Program-made: the position numbers and the translations under genes | The notes under the pieces: generated by a model | The model's database searches: none | The model's input: the letters and a program-made list of their open reading frames with translations, nothing else | Told to the model about the DNA's origin: nothing | Origin: JAICUY01 sp963716585 | GTDB lineage: Bacteria; Chloroflexota; Limnocylindria; QHBO01 | Reading direction: 5' to 3' | DNA length: 64,000 nt | NCBI GenBank assembly: GCA_963716585.1 | Contig: CAVQTN010000002.1 | Span: 1,094,599 to 1,158,598 of the forward strand | In this document: one piece after another, positions 37,328 to 46,804 of the stretch | Position numbering within the stretch: the stretch's first letter is position 1 | How the letters are laid out: every line of letters begins with the position of its first letter

Positions 37328-38131
37328 TCAATCGCGGACCACGAAGACGTCGGTGGGCAGCTGCTTGCCCTTGAGTGCCAGGCTTCGCCGTTCGAGGCCG
37401 GTCGTTTCGAGGCCGGCGCTGCGGGCCGCTGCGTCGCTGACCAGGATCTCGCCCGCCCCGGCTGCCGAGGCCAGCCGCGCCGCCGTATTGACCGTGTCGC
37501 CCAGCGCCGTCAGCTCGGTGTGCGGCGACTCGCCGACCGCGCCGACGAAGGCGATGCCGGTGTGCACGCCGGCGCCGATGGGCAGCCACGGGTCGTCGCC
37601 CGGCCGGTGACCGGTCACCGCCAGCAGTCGCCGCGCCGCCTGGATGCCCTTGGCGGCATGCCCTTCTCCGGCGACCGCGGGAACGAAGATGGCCATCACC
37701 TCATCGCCCACAAACTTGTCGATGATCGCGTCGCCGTTCACCAGCTCGCCGGCCGCGACGTCATAGAACCGGTCGAGCAGGGCGCGGAACGCGCTGGGGC
37801 GCAAGCCCTCGCCGATCGCCGTTGATCCGCGGACGTCCGCGAACAGCAGGGTGCATTCGATCTCCGCGCCGCCGTGCAGCCGTTCCAGTACGTGGAAGCA
37901 GTCGGTGCAGTACGTGCGGTTCTTCGACCATGGCGCGCGCCCCGTCAGGCGCATCAGCGGCGCGAGCGGGCCGGCGAACGGGGCAGCGCACATCTTGCAG
38001 CGCGGGCTGCGCGGCAACCGCCTGAGGATGGCACGAGTTCGCGCATACCGCCCATTCGTGCCGAGCAGGATCGCGCGCCAGATCTCCTCTGCCTCCGGCG
38101 AGCCGCCGGCGGCCTGCGGCTCGTCGTTCAC
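37328..38131 (-). CDS. Class III adenylate/guanylate cyclase with N-terminal zinc ribbon
   Basis: 267-aa protein from GTG 38131, overlapping the MFS stop by 4 bp. Residues 45-78 have two CxxC pairs (CKMC; CTDC) that look like a zinc ribbon. The cyclase core has LLFADVRGSTAIGEG (metal Asp99), IDKFVGDEVMAIF (Asp143) and GDTVNTAARLAS with the Asn/Arg pair that stabilises the transition state. No membrane segment. It is coupled to an MFS transporter, which may supply the sensed signal; that is inference. Confidence 0.88.
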   Translation of the reverse strand: MNDEPQAAGGSPEAEEIWRAILLGTNGRYARTRAILRRLPRSPRCKMCAAPFAGPLAPLMRLTGRAPWSKNRTYCTDCFHVLERLHGGAEIECTLLFADVRGSTAIGEGLRPSAFRALLDRFYDVAAGELVNGDAIIDKFVGDEVMAIFVPAVAGEGHAAKGIQAARRLLAVTGHRPGDDPWLPIGAGVHTGIAFVGAVGESPHTELTALGDTVNTAARLASAAGAGEILVSDAAARSAGLETTGLERRSLALKGKQLPTDVFVVRD

Positions 38132-39390
38132 GGGTACGCCTCCGCGTCGACGGCCCGGGTGATCAGGTCGGACGACGCATCCTCGCGGCGTGCGAGCAGC
38201 GCGAACGGGATGGCGAACGCCTGGATGCCGGCCGAGATGAGGTACGACGGGCCGTAGCCGAACACATCGGCGGCACGACCCAGCGCAGGTTGAGCGACCA
38301 CCCCGCCGGCGGAGCCCATCAGCGAGTCAAAGGAGAGGACGGTGGCGCGCTGTTCGGACGGGATCAGGCCGTTGACGAAGGCGCGCCGCATCGGTTCTTC
38401 GATGGAAAGCAGCGCAGACCAGGCCGTGACCAGGCCCAGGGCGACCACGAAGCTGCTGGTCAGCCCGATGCCAAGCAGCAGCACGACGCTCACGCTGGCG
38501 CCCAGGATGATGACGTGCGTGCGCCGAACGAAGAGGCGGCGCACCCAGCGGACCAGCAGGCCGCCCACGATCTGGGCGCCGGCCAGGATCGCGGCGGCCA
38601 GGCCGGCGATGCCGTAGGCGGTCGGGTCGCCGTAGAGCTGCAGGAGGTAGGGCTGGAAGGCGTAGAAGGCATAGAAGCCGACGCCCACCGTGAACGGCGC
38701 GGCCAACATCAGCCAGCGCACCGGTGGGTTGCGCAGCCCGCCGTCGATCGCGCCGTCGAGCACCTGGCGCACGGCCTTGACCGGCCCGGCGCCGCGCTGC
38801 GGGGTGAAGCCCAGGTCGTGCATGAACCACCAGGCGACCACCAGGGTGATCCCCAGCATCGCGGCACGCACGATGTACGGCACTCCGAGGTTGGTCGCCT
38901 GCGCGATGAAGCCGCCCAGCGCCGTGCCGGTGAGCATTGCCACGCCGCCGACGACCTGGGCTCGGCCGAAGATCGACTCGAGGTCGCCGCTGAAGCCGGT
39001 CGCGGCCAGGGCGTCGACCAGCCACGCCTCGGTCGCTCCGGAGAAGAACGTGAAGCCCAGTCCCAGGAACGCCGAGGCCAGCGCCCAGCCCCAGAACGGG
39101 GCGCGCAGGTTCCACATCAGCAGGTAGAGGAGCGTCGAGAGCAGCAGGGTGGCCGCGCCGAGCATGAACGAGAAGCGACGTCCGCGGGTGTCGGCGACGA
39201 CCCCGGTCGGCACCTCGAAGATGACCTGGCCGGCGCTGAAGAACGCATTGGCCGCGAAGGCCTCGACGTTGTTCAGCCCCGCGTCGAGCAGGAAGAGCGT
39301 GTTGATGCCCCAGATGAAGGACGCAGCCAGCGTCGTCAGCAGCGTCAGCAGCAGGTAGGTTCGCTCGACAACGCGTGCATCGTTCGTCAC
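38128..39390 (-). CDS. MFS transporter (12 helices)
   Basis: 420-aa protein from GTG 39390. Twelve hydrophobic segments; the loop after helix 2 has EVPTGVVADTRGRRFSFMLG, a motif A variant, and helix 4-5 has TFFSGATEAWLVDALA. Substrate unknown. It forms a two-gene operon with the zinc-ribbon cyclase and is divergent from the sigma factor gene. Confidence 0.87.
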   Translation of the reverse strand: MTNDARVVERTYLLLTLLTTLAASFIWGINTLFLLDAGLNNVEAFAANAFFSAGQVIFEVPTGVVADTRGRRFSFMLGAATLLLSTLLYLLMWNLRAPFWGWALASAFLGLGFTFFSGATEAWLVDALAATGFSGDLESIFGRAQVVGGVAMLTGTALGGFIAQATNLGVPYIVRAAMLGITLVVAWWFMHDLGFTPQRGAGPVKAVRQVLDGAIDGGLRNPPVRWLMLAAPFTVGVGFYAFYAFQPYLLQLYGDPTAYGIAGLAAAILAGAQIVGGLLVRWVRRLFVRRTHVIILGASVSVVLLLGIGLTSSFVVALGLVTAWSALLSIEEPMRRAFVNGLIPSEQRATVLSFDSLMGSAGGVVAQPALGRAADVFGYGPSYLISAGIQAFAIPFALLARREDASSDLITRAVDAEAYP

Positions 39391-39506
39391 GAGACGTGCA
39401 CTCTACCGGCCGCCGCATCCCATGACGACCGGATGGCTTCTCGGCTCCGCTTGACTTCGGGAGGGGAAGGCCCTGAGATAGACGCCCACCCCAAGAGGAC
39501 CGATGG

Positions 39507-40496
39507 ATGACTGAGCTGGCCGCCGCGCGCGCGGCGACGACCGAGCTTGCGCCGCAGCTGGAGCGGCATCGCACGGAACTGACCGCCTACTGCTACCGGA
39601 TGCTCGCCTCGGGGTTCGAGGCCGAGGACGCAGTCCAGGAGACGTTCGTGCGCGCCTGGCGCGGCTTCGACCGCTTCGAGGGCCGCGCTGCGCTTCGCTC
39701 GTGGCTGTACCGCATTGCCACCAACGTCTGCCTCGACATGCTCGGCAGCCGCCAGCGCCGCGCCCGCCCCATGGACCTCGGCCCGGCGTCCAGCGCCGAC
39801 AGCGTGCTCGGTCCCATGCTCCCCGAAGTCACCTGGATCGAGCCGATCCCCGACGGGCGGGTGATCCCCGAGATCAGCGACCCGGCCGAGCTGGCCGTGG
39901 CGCGCGAATCGGTCCGGCTGGCACTCGTCGCGGCCCTGCAGCACCTGCCGCCGAGGCAACGGGCGGTCCTCATCCTGCGCGAGGTCCTGCGCTGGCACGC
40001 CGACGAGGTCGCCGAGCTGCTGGAGACATCGGTCGCATCGGTCAACAGCGCGCTGCAGCGTGCTCGGGCGACGCTGGCGGCCAACCGTGCCAGCGAGGCG
40101 CCGGCAAGGCCGATGGACGACGACCAGCGACGTCTCCTGGCCCGCTACGTCGACGCCTTCGAGCGGTACGACATGGACAAGCTGACCGCGCTGCTCCATG
40201 AGGACGCGACCTGGAACATGCCGCCCTACGAGCTGTGGCTGCAGACCCACCTCGACGTGCGCAAGTGGTGCCTGGGGCCGGGGATCGGCTGCGAGGGCTC
40301 GCGGCTCGTGCCGCTGGTCGCCAACGGCTCGCCGGCGTTCGGACAGTACAAGCCGGATCCCGATCGCGGCTACGCCCCGTGGTCGCTGCAGGTGCTCGAG
40401 CTGTCCGGTGACCGCATCAGCGGGATCACCTTCTTCCTGGACACGGAACGGCTCTTCCCACTCTTCGGCCTGCCCCATGAGTACGCGGCGAACTGA
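39507..40496 (+). CDS. ECF-type RNA polymerase sigma factor with C-terminal SnoaL-like domain
   Basis: 329-aa protein. Region 2 is RTELTAYCYRMLASGFEAEDAVQETFVRAW with FEGRAALRSWLYRIATNVCLD; region 4 is LQHLPPRQRAVLILREVLRWHADEVAELL. From about residue 200 a SnoaL/NTF2-like domain follows (RYVDAFERYDMDKLTALLHED), which in such sigma factors controls activity. No anti-sigma gene is adjacent; the STAS protein lies 240 bp downstream on the other strand. A weak TTGACT-N17-TGAGAT is at 39451-39479. Confidence 0.9.
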   Translation: MTELAAARAATTELAPQLERHRTELTAYCYRMLASGFEAEDAVQETFVRAWRGFDRFEGRAALRSWLYRIATNVCLDMLGSRQRRARPMDLGPASSADSVLGPMLPEVTWIEPIPDGRVIPEISDPAELAVARESVRLALVAALQHLPPRQRAVLILREVLRWHADEVAELLETSVASVNSALQRARATLAANRASEAPARPMDDDQRRLLARYVDAFERYDMDKLTALLHEDATWNMPPYELWLQTHLDVRKWCLGPGIGCEGSRLVPLVANGSPAFGQYKPDPDRGYAPWSLQVLELSGDRISGITFFLDTERLFPLFGLPHEYAAN

Positions 40497-40546
40497 CGGG
40501 CCGCGATCTGCGTGAGGCCGCCGCGCCGCCGGAGCGCGCCCGAGCG

Positions 40547-40683
40547 GTCATATGTCGTCCTCGTCCGCGTTGGACCAGTCCCGGCCGCCATCCAGGGCAG
40601 GCACCGCGCAGGCTGAGCACGAGCTCGCCGCGGCGGTCGCTGCTGGATCGGACGTAGGCTGATCAGACCGACATCCGACACAT
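40547..40683 (+). repeat. Inverted-repeat element, diverged copy
   Basis: Left end GTCATATGTCG...GTCCGCGTTGGAC (40547-40575) and right end GGCTGATCAGACCGACATCCGACA (40657-40680) match the ends of the 147-bp elements at 34.2 and 37.1 kb. The interior differs. It occupies the gap between the sigma factor and the STAS gene; no ORF is supported here. Confidence 0.55.
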
Positions 40684-40738
40684 CGGGCACCGTCAACGGG
40701 AGCCCACGCAACGGCCGAGCCCCCGCTCGTGCGGCATG

Positions 40739-40996
40739 TCATTCACGGGCAGAAGAGGCGGGTCCAGCCGCATCCTGGGTCGCGTCAAGCACGTCGTCGA
40801 GGCCCATGAAGGCGATGAGCTCGCACAGCTCGCGCGAGGCATGCTCGACCCGGAGCCCACAGCCCAGCCGCCGAGCGTCGAGCGCCAGCCGGGCCAGCCC
40901 CTCGACGGTCGCGGCGTCCGCCCAGCACAACGCGCCTGCGTCGCAGATCACGATCGGAGCCTCCGTATCGGGCAAGCGGAAACCTCCTTCGGTCAT
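40739..40996 (-). CDS. STAS domain protein (anti-anti-sigma-like)
   Basis: 85-aa protein opening MTEGGFRLPDTEAPIVICDAG. The pattern ALCWADAATVEGLARLALDARRLGCGLRV and LIAFMGLDDVL fits STAS domains. The usual phosphorylatable Ser at the D-S position is not clear. Possible roles are partner switching with sigma regulators or small-ligand binding. It is divergent from the FAD oxidoreductase gene. Confidence 0.65.
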   Translation of the reverse strand: MTEGGFRLPDTEAPIVICDAGALCWADAATVEGLARLALDARRLGCGLRVEHASRELCELIAFMGLDDVLDATQDAAGPASSARE

Positions 40997-41091
40997 GCAG
41001 ACGCAGCGCACCGCGCAAACTCATCGGGCAAGCCCGATGAGTTCGGCACACGACATCGGTCTGACTGTCGAACCGAACCGAACCGAAAGCG

Positions 41092-42471
41092 ATGGAGCAG
41101 CCGATGCCGTCCTCGACGCCCACGACACTCAGAACCCGCGGTCGCATCATCACGCCCACTGACGCCGACTACGACGAGGCGCGCACGATCATGGTCGGCG
41201 GCTTCGATCGCCATCCGGCACTCATCGTCCGAGCCGCGGGGGCCGATGACGTGGCGACGGTGATCAGGTACGCGCGCGACAACGACATGGAGCTGGCGGT
41301 GCGCAGCGGGGGCCACAGCGGCGCCGGCCACTGCTCGACCGATGGCGGGATCGTGCTCGACCTGCGCGACATGAAGGCGCTCGACATCGACGTCGTGGCG
41401 CACAGTGCCTGGGCCGAGACCGGCCTGACCGCCGCCGAGTTCAGCGCTGCCGTCGGCGAGCATGGCCTGGCCGTCGGCTTCGGCGACACCGGCTCGGTCG
41501 GCCTTGGCGGCATCACGCTGGGCGGCGGAGTCGGCTACCTGGTGCGGAAGCTGGGCCTGACCATCGACAGCCTGCTCGCCGCCGAGATCGTGACGGCCGA
41601 CGGAGAGCTGCTGCACGTCGACGCGCACGCCCACCCCGATCTCTTCTGGGCGATCCGCGGTGGCGGCGGCAACTTCGGCGTGGCGACGCGCTTCCAATTC
41701 GCGCTGCACGAGGTCCCGCAGGTCGTCGGCGGCATGCTCATGCTGCCCGCGTCCGCCGAGACGCTGGCCGGCTTCATGGCCGCGGCCGAGGCGGCGCCCG
41801 ACGAGCTCTCGACGATCGTCAACGTCATGCCCGCGCCGCCGATGCCCTTCGTCCCGCAGGAGCACCACGGCAGCCTGGTGATCATGGCGCTGATGTGCCA
41901 CGCCGGGGAGGCCGATGCGGGGGAGGCGGCGATGGCGCCGTTCCGTGCGCTCGCGACACCGATCGTCGACATGGTCCGGCCGATGCGGTATTCCGAGATC
42001 TATCCGCCCGAAGCGGGCGGTGACTACCACCCCACCGTCGAGCAGCAGACGATGTTCCTGGACAGCTTCGACGCTTCGGCGGCACGCCGCATCGTCGAAG
42101 ATCTGCGCGCCTCGGATGCGCCCATGCGCGCGGTGCAGCTGCGCGTGCTCGGCGGCGCCTACGCGCGGGTGCCGGCGGATGCGACCGCGTTCGCCCATCG
42201 CGCGAGTGGGATCCTCACCGTCGTTGTCGCGTTCTACGAGGCCGAGGATGACCGGGAGCGACGTCGGGCGTGGGTCGCCGACCTCGCCGGCGCACTGCGC
42301 CAGCGCGACAACGGTGCTTACGTCAACTTCCTGACCGACGAGGGGCAGGCGCGGGTCCGTGCCGCCTACCCGGATGAGACGTGGAACCGGCTCGTTTCGA
42401 TCAAGCACCGGTACGATCCGACCAACCTGTTCCGCCTCAACCAGAACATCCCGCCCGCGGCCGGGCAATGA
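41092..42471 (+). CDS. FAD-binding oxidoreductase, PCMH type with BBE domain
   Basis: 459-aa flavoprotein of the berberine-bridge-enzyme type. The N-terminal PCMH domain has LAVRSGGHSGAGHCSTDGG, where His is the covalent FAD site, and GLGGITLGGGVGYLVRKLGLTID. The Cys of the second covalent link is absent at that site. The C-terminal BBE motif is DPTNLFRLNQNIPP. It would oxidise alcohols, sugars or alkaloid-like compounds with O2; substrate unknown. The YdeI-like gene follows 16 bp later. Confidence 0.92.
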   Translation: MEQPMPSSTPTTLRTRGRIITPTDADYDEARTIMVGGFDRHPALIVRAAGADDVATVIRYARDNDMELAVRSGGHSGAGHCSTDGGIVLDLRDMKALDIDVVAHSAWAETGLTAAEFSAAVGEHGLAVGFGDTGSVGLGGITLGGGVGYLVRKLGLTIDSLLAAEIVTADGELLHVDAHAHPDLFWAIRGGGGNFGVATRFQFALHEVPQVVGGMLMLPASAETLAGFMAAAEAAPDELSTIVNVMPAPPMPFVPQEHHGSLVIMALMCHAGEADAGEAAMAPFRALATPIVDMVRPMRYSEIYPPEAGGDYHPTVEQQTMFLDSFDASAARRIVEDLRASDAPMRAVQLRVLGGAYARVPADATAFAHRASGILTVVVAFYEAEDDRERRRAWVADLAGALRQRDNGAYVNFLTDEGQARVRAAYPDETWNRLVSIKHRYDPTNLFRLNQNIPPAAGQ

Positions 42472-42487
42472 GCAACGGAGGCACGCC

Positions 42488-42937
42488 ATGCGATTCCACA
42501 CCACCATCCTGCAGAGCGGCAAGACCGCCACGGGCATCCGCGTGCCCGACGACGTGATCGAGGCGCTCGGGGCCGGCAGGCGCCCGGCGGTGGCGGTCAC
42601 CATCAATGGCTTCACGTACCGCAGCACCATCGCGGTGATGGGCGGTGATTACATGGTCGGCGTCAACGCCGACAACCGCATCGGTGCCGGTGTGGCGGGT
42701 GGCGACGAGGTGGACGTCGACATCGAGCTCGACACCGCGCCCCGGGTGGTGGAGCTTCCGGCCGACTTCGCCGCGGCGCTCGCGGCCGAGCCGCGCGCGG
42801 CGGCCACGTTCGAGCGGCTCTCGCCGAGCATGAAGGGCTACCACGTGACCCAGGTCACCGGCGCCAAGACCGATGAGACACGCCAGCGGCGCATCGCGAA
42901 GTCGGTGGCGGTACTCGCCGAGGGCCGGCCGCGCTGA
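42488..42937 (+). CDS. DUF1905/YdeI-like (OmpD-associated) protein
   Basis: 149-aa protein with GGAGG upstream. The first 95 residues are DUF1905 (FHTTILQSGKTATGIRVPDDVIEALG; NGFTYRSTIAVMGGDYMVGV). The end, AALAAEPRAAATFERLSPSMKGYHVTQV, is the YdeI-type helical segment. Function poorly known; E. coli YdeI-like proteins relate to stress or peptide resistance. Same direction as the oxidoreductase gene and probably the same transcript. Confidence 0.82.
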   Translation: MRFHTTILQSGKTATGIRVPDDVIEALGAGRRPAVAVTINGFTYRSTIAVMGGDYMVGVNADNRIGAGVAGGDEVDVDIELDTAPRVVELPADFAAALAAEPRAAATFERLSPSMKGYHVTQVTGAKTDETRQRRIAKSVAVLAEGRPR

Positions 42938-42950
42938 AGCTCCGCTGCCG

Positions 42951-43136
42951 CGGTTGAGTCATCTGGTGACTCAACCGAGCGAGAGGAGGAGGTTCACCCG
43001 CTGTTCATGCGTCAGGCGACTCAAGCGGCCCATGTTGAGCGCCTGCGACCGTCAAACGGGTCGATCTCAGGCGCGTGGTGACTCAAATGCACGACAGCCC
43101 GGGCTTCAGCCTCGTTTCAGCCTCAGGCGACTCAAC
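42951..43136 (+). repeat. Intergenic GACTCAA-array repeat, copy B
   Basis: GACTCAA motifs start at 42968, 43018, 43080 and 43129 (spacing 50/62/49). The first is the right arm of a perfect 10-bp hairpin CGGTTGAGTC-N7-GACTCAACCG (42951-42977). It fills the gap between the YdeI-like gene and the large cyclase gene. Copy C, just past that gene, is in the same orientation. Confidence 0.85.
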
Positions 43137-43157
43137 CGCAGGACACCACTCGCCGCC

Positions 43158-46100
43158 ATGGCCGTTCTCGGCACGACTGCTCGCGGGATCGTCAAGAATG
43201 AGCCGGTGACACTCACCGACGAGCGCCGACTGGTGACCGTCCTCTTCGCCGACCTGGTCGGCTTCACAGGGCGCGCCGAGCAGAGCGACCCGGAGGTCGT
43301 GCGCGAGCTGCAGCAGCGCTACTTCGCCGCGACCACCGCCGAGATCGAGCGCTTCGGCGGCCGCGTCGAGAAGTACATCGGCGACGCGGTGATGGCCATC
43401 TTCGGCGCGCCGCTGGCCCACGACGACGACGCCGAACGTGCGCTGCGCGCCGCGCTGCGCATGCGGTCCGCCGTCGCCGGCCTGGACCCCGATCTGGAGG
43501 TTCGCATCGGCGTCAACACCGGCGAGGTGGTGGGTGGCATGGGAAGCGGCCCGCAAGCCGGCGACTACACGGTCAGCGGCGATGCCGTCAACGTCGCCGC
43601 GCGCCTGCAGCAGACGGCGCAGCCCAACGAGATCCTGGTCGGCGCCACGACGCGCAGCCTGAGCGCCGAGGCGTTCGCCTTCGCGCCGCTCGGCGAGCTC
43701 AACGTCAAGGGCCGCGCGGAAAGCCTCGAGGCCTGGCGCCTGGAGCGCGAGCTGCCCGAGCGGCCGCGGCTGCGCGGCGGGGAGGCGCGGCTCGTGGGCC
43801 GGGAGCGCGAGGTCGGCCTCATCGAGGCGGCGCTCGATGACGCGGCCGAGGGCCGGGGGCTCATGCTGGCACTCGTCGGCGAAGCCGGCATCGGCAAGAC
43901 GCGACTGGCGCTCGAGATGCGGCAGCGCGCGGAGTCGAACGGCTTCAGCAGCGCATGGGCGGCCTCCCGCTCGTACGCATCGGCCTTTCCGTACCACCTG
44001 CTGCGACAGCTGGTGCGCCTGCTGCTGGGGCACAAGCCCGGTACCAGCACCCTGGAGGCGGTGCGCGCCCAGGGGCTCAGCGCCGACGACGACACGCTCG
44101 AGCGATGGGCGGCGGTCATCGACGACACCCTCGGCGAGCAGGCGGACAGCGCCCAGCTGGCGGAGATCTCGCCGGCCGGCCGGCAGCGCATGCTGGTCCA
44201 CGCCATCACGGCGCTCCTGCGTGCCGCGTCGCGCCGCCAGCCGCAGCTCGTCATCCTCGACGACCTGCACTGGGCCGATCCAGCGAGCCTGGCGATCGTC
44301 GAGGAGCTGCTCGATATCGTGGCCGATACGCGCGTCGTGCTGCTGGCGCTGTATCGGCCCGGCTGGAGCCATGGCTGGGAGGGCAAGAGCTCGTACCAGC
44401 AGCTCAACCTGCGCGCGCTGCGCATCGACGAGGCACGGCAGCTGGCCGCCGAGCTGACGGCCGGCTCCGGCGTTTCCGGCGAGCTCACCGAGCGGGTGCT
44501 GGAGCGTTCGGCAGGCAATCCGTTCTTCCTGGAGGAGATGCTGCGGCGCTCGCAGTCCGACGGGGACGAGTCGCGACGCCTGCCCGAGACGATCCACGAG
44601 ATGCTCCTGGCGCGTCTCGACGCCCTGCCGCCGAGCGCACGCCAGGCCCTGCAGCTGGCCGCGGTCATCGGGATCGAATTCTCCGAGCGCATCGTCGCCG
44701 CGCTGATCGCCGTAGGAGATGCCCCGGCCGGCGACGCGGAAGACGCGCTGCGTGTCCTGCAGCGCGCCGAGCTCGTCGTTCGGCGGGCGGTGAGCGACGG
44801 TGAGACGACGCTCGCCTTCCGCCATCCGCTCATCCACGAGGTCGCCTACCGCAGCCTGCTGCTGAGCACCCGGCGCACCCTCCACGGTCGCATCGCCCAC
44901 TGGCTGGAGGAGCATGGCGGCGAGGAGCTGCTCTCCGAGCTCGCGCTCCATTACCGCGACAGCGACGATCCCGACAAGGCGCGCCACTACCTGCCGCTGG
45001 CCGCCAAGCGGGCAGCCAGCATGAACGCCACCCTCGAGGCGGAGGGCTGGTACCTCGACGCGGCGCAGGCGTTCGCCGACGATCCACTGCGGCGGGCCGA
45101 GATGGTCGAGTCGGCGGCCCATCAGCGCTACCTCATCGGCGAGATCGGTCCCGCGACTGAGCGACTGCTCCAGGCGATCGCCCTGTACGAGTCGGCGGGT
45201 GCCGAGGTGGCGGCGCTCAATGCACGGCGCTGGCTGGGCCGCTACGAGTGGCTGGCCGGCAATCCCGAGGAAGCGGAGCGCCAGAACCTGCTCGCCATCT
45301 CGGGCCTGGAGCGGTTCCCGCCGAGCCCAGAGCTTGCCTACGCGTACAGCTTCCGGTCACAGAGCCTGGCGCTGATTCCCGACTATGCGGCTGGCGAGGC
45401 GTGGGCGCGCAAGGCGATCGAGGTCGCGGAGGCGACCGGCGCCGCTGGCGCACTGGCGCACGCCTACAACAACCTTGGCCTATGCCGCACCAGCCTTGGC
45501 GACGTCCACGGCGTCGACTACCTGCGCCGCAGCCTGGCGCTCTCGATCGAGAATCGCCTGCCCGATGATGCCGGCCGCGCCTACGCCAACATGATCGGCC
45601 AGGGCAACCGGATCTTTCCGTACGCCTATGCCGAGGCGGAGGCCATCATCCTGGAGGCGGTGGCCTACGGCCAGCGCACGATTCCCGACGGGGTCTACGA
45701 CCAGTGGCTGCGCAGCGGCCACGGCGAGTTCCTGGTCGCCTCCGCGCGTTGGTCCGAGGCCGAGCACGTGCTGGGGGAGATCAACCAGGCACGCGCCGGG
45801 CTCTACCTGCGCAGCGAGGTCGCGTCGGTGCGTGCTCACCTGGCCGTCTACCGTGGTCAGTACGACGAGGCGGCCGAGCTGCTGGGGGAGACCGAGATCG
45901 CCGCGCTGCGCATCGGCGACGTGCAGGCAGTCCTGCCGACCATGGCCGCCCAGGCCGCGGCCAAGGCAGGGCTCGGCAACCTGGCCGGCGCCGTCGCCAG
46001 CCTGCGGACCGGGATCGAGCGGCGTGGCACGCGCACCGAGGGCATCATCAGCACCTGGTACCTGTTCGAGGCCGTCGACCTGCTGTCGTTCGCCCGCGCG

Positions 46101-46493
46101 TCGGGGCGCGGCGACTCGGAGACCTGGCGCGACGGCGTCCAGCTCCTCTCCGGCTTCGCGACCATCCTGGCGAACGATGGCGCGGTTGGCGCCGATCCCG
46201 CGGCCATCGCCGTGCGCCACGCCATGTTCGGCGCCGCCGTCGAGCAGCTGGGCTCGCTGGCGCGTGGCGTGGGGTTGGCGCCGCCGGTTGTCGAGGCCGA
46301 TATGGCGTTCCCGGCACGGCGCGACGCCCTGTCAATCGTCGATGGGGAGCACCGACTCTTCGACGGAGCCCGCATCCGCCTCTGGCTGGCCGAGGAGGCA
46401 GGCTCGGTGGCCCTTCTGGACAACGCCGCATCGGTCTTCGAGGAGCTTGGGGCCCACCCGTACCTGGCGCGAGCCGCGGCCCTGGGGGGCTGA
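43158..46493 (+). CDS. Class III adenylate cyclase fused to AAA/STAND ATPase and TPR
   Basis: 1111-aa protein from the ATG at 43158; a GTG at 43206 is an alternative. The cyclase domain (about 20-195) has VTVLFADLVGFTGRAEQ (Asp32), VEKYIGDAVMAIFGAPL (Asp76) and GDAVNVAARLQ (Asn145/Arg149). A linker VGREREVGLIEAAL leads to Walker A GEAGIGKTRLALE (241-253) and Walker B LVILDDLHWAD. The second half is TPR-like. This domain order is common in Actinobacteria and Chloroflexota signalling proteins. Flanked by direct copies B and C of the GACTCAA repeat. Confidence 0.9.
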   Translation: MAVLGTTARGIVKNEPVTLTDERRLVTVLFADLVGFTGRAEQSDPEVVRELQQRYFAATTAEIERFGGRVEKYIGDAVMAIFGAPLAHDDDAERALRAALRMRSAVAGLDPDLEVRIGVNTGEVVGGMGSGPQAGDYTVSGDAVNVAARLQQTAQPNEILVGATTRSLSAEAFAFAPLGELNVKGRAESLEAWRLERELPERPRLRGGEARLVGREREVGLIEAALDDAAEGRGLMLALVGEAGIGKTRLALEMRQRAESNGFSSAWAASRSYASAFPYHLLRQLVRLLLGHKPGTSTLEAVRAQGLSADDDTLERWAAVIDDTLGEQADSAQLAEISPAGRQRMLVHAITALLRAASRRQPQLVILDDLHWADPASLAIVEELLDIVADTRVVLLALYRPGWSHGWEGKSSYQQLNLRALRIDEARQLAAELTAGSGVSGELTERVLERSAGNPFFLEEMLRRSQSDGDESRRLPETIHEMLLARLDALPPSARQALQLAAVIGIEFSERIVAALIAVGDAPAGDAEDALRVLQRAELVVRRAVSDGETTLAFRHPLIHEVAYRSLLLSTRRTLHGRIAHWLEEHGGEELLSELALHYRDSDDPDKARHYLPLAAKRAASMNATLEAEGWYLDAAQAFADDPLRRAEMVESAAHQRYLIGEIGPATERLLQAIALYESAGAEVAALNARRWLGRYEWLAGNPEEAERQNLLAISGLERFPPSPELAYAYSFRSQSLALIPDYAAGEAWARKAIEVAEATGAAGALAHAYNNLGLCRTSLGDVHGVDYLRRSLALSIENRLPDDAGRAYANMIGQGNRIFPYAYAEAEAIILEAVAYGQRTIPDGVYDQWLRSGHGEFLVASARWSEAEHVLGEINQARAGLYLRSEVASVRAHLAVYRGQYDEAAELLGETEIAALRIGDVQAVLPTMAAQAAAKAGLGNLAGAVASLRTGIERRGTRTEGIISTWYLFEAVDLLSFARASGRGDSETWRDGVQLLSGFATILANDGAVGADPAAIAVRHAMFGAAVEQLGSLARGVGLAPPVVEADMAFPARRDALSIVDGEHRLFDGARIRLWLAEEAGSVALLDNAASVFEELGAHPYLARAAALGG

Positions 46494-46543
46494 GCGGACC
46501 GGCGCGACCGGTCCTGTCTCGTGGCGCCGCGCGGCCGCAGCCG

Positions 46544-46577
46544 CAGCGAATGGACAAACGCAGCGAATGGACAAACG
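46544..46577 (+). repeat. 17-bp perfect tandem duplication
   Basis: CAGCGAATGGACAAACG is present twice in a row directly after the large cyclase gene, at 46544-46560 and 46561-46577. Confidence 0.9.
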
Positions 46578-46786
46578 TCGTTCTGATCCGCGTTGGACGG
46601 GTGGCGCGGCCCGGAGACCGCCTGTCCGTGCTCCGTTCACGCTCGAACCTTCGGTGGATGCCGCTTCCGCTGGCGCTCCGACCCGTCGTGCGCGGATCAC
46701 AGCGGCATCTGACCAGTCGCGCGTCCGCTGTGCGCTCCGACCCGTCGTGCGCGGATCACAGCGGCATCTGACCAGTCGCGCGTCCG
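46575..46786 (+). repeat. Inverted-repeat element copy with duplicated right end
   Basis: Left end CGTTCTGATCCGCGTTGGAC (46576-46595) and right end GCGGATCACAGCGGCATCTGACCAG are related to the ends of the 147-bp elements. The right end is present twice as a 55-bp unit (46673-46727 and 46732-46786, period 59 bp). Nothing coding is supported between 46494 and 47020. Confidence 0.65.
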
Positions 46787-46804
46787 TCCATCGCATCGTG
46801 GCCG

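Noticed and set aside
42951..43136. Possible CRISPR array
   Set aside because: Repeats are only 7-10 bp, spacing is fixed and spacers are partly similar between copies; no cas genes nearby.
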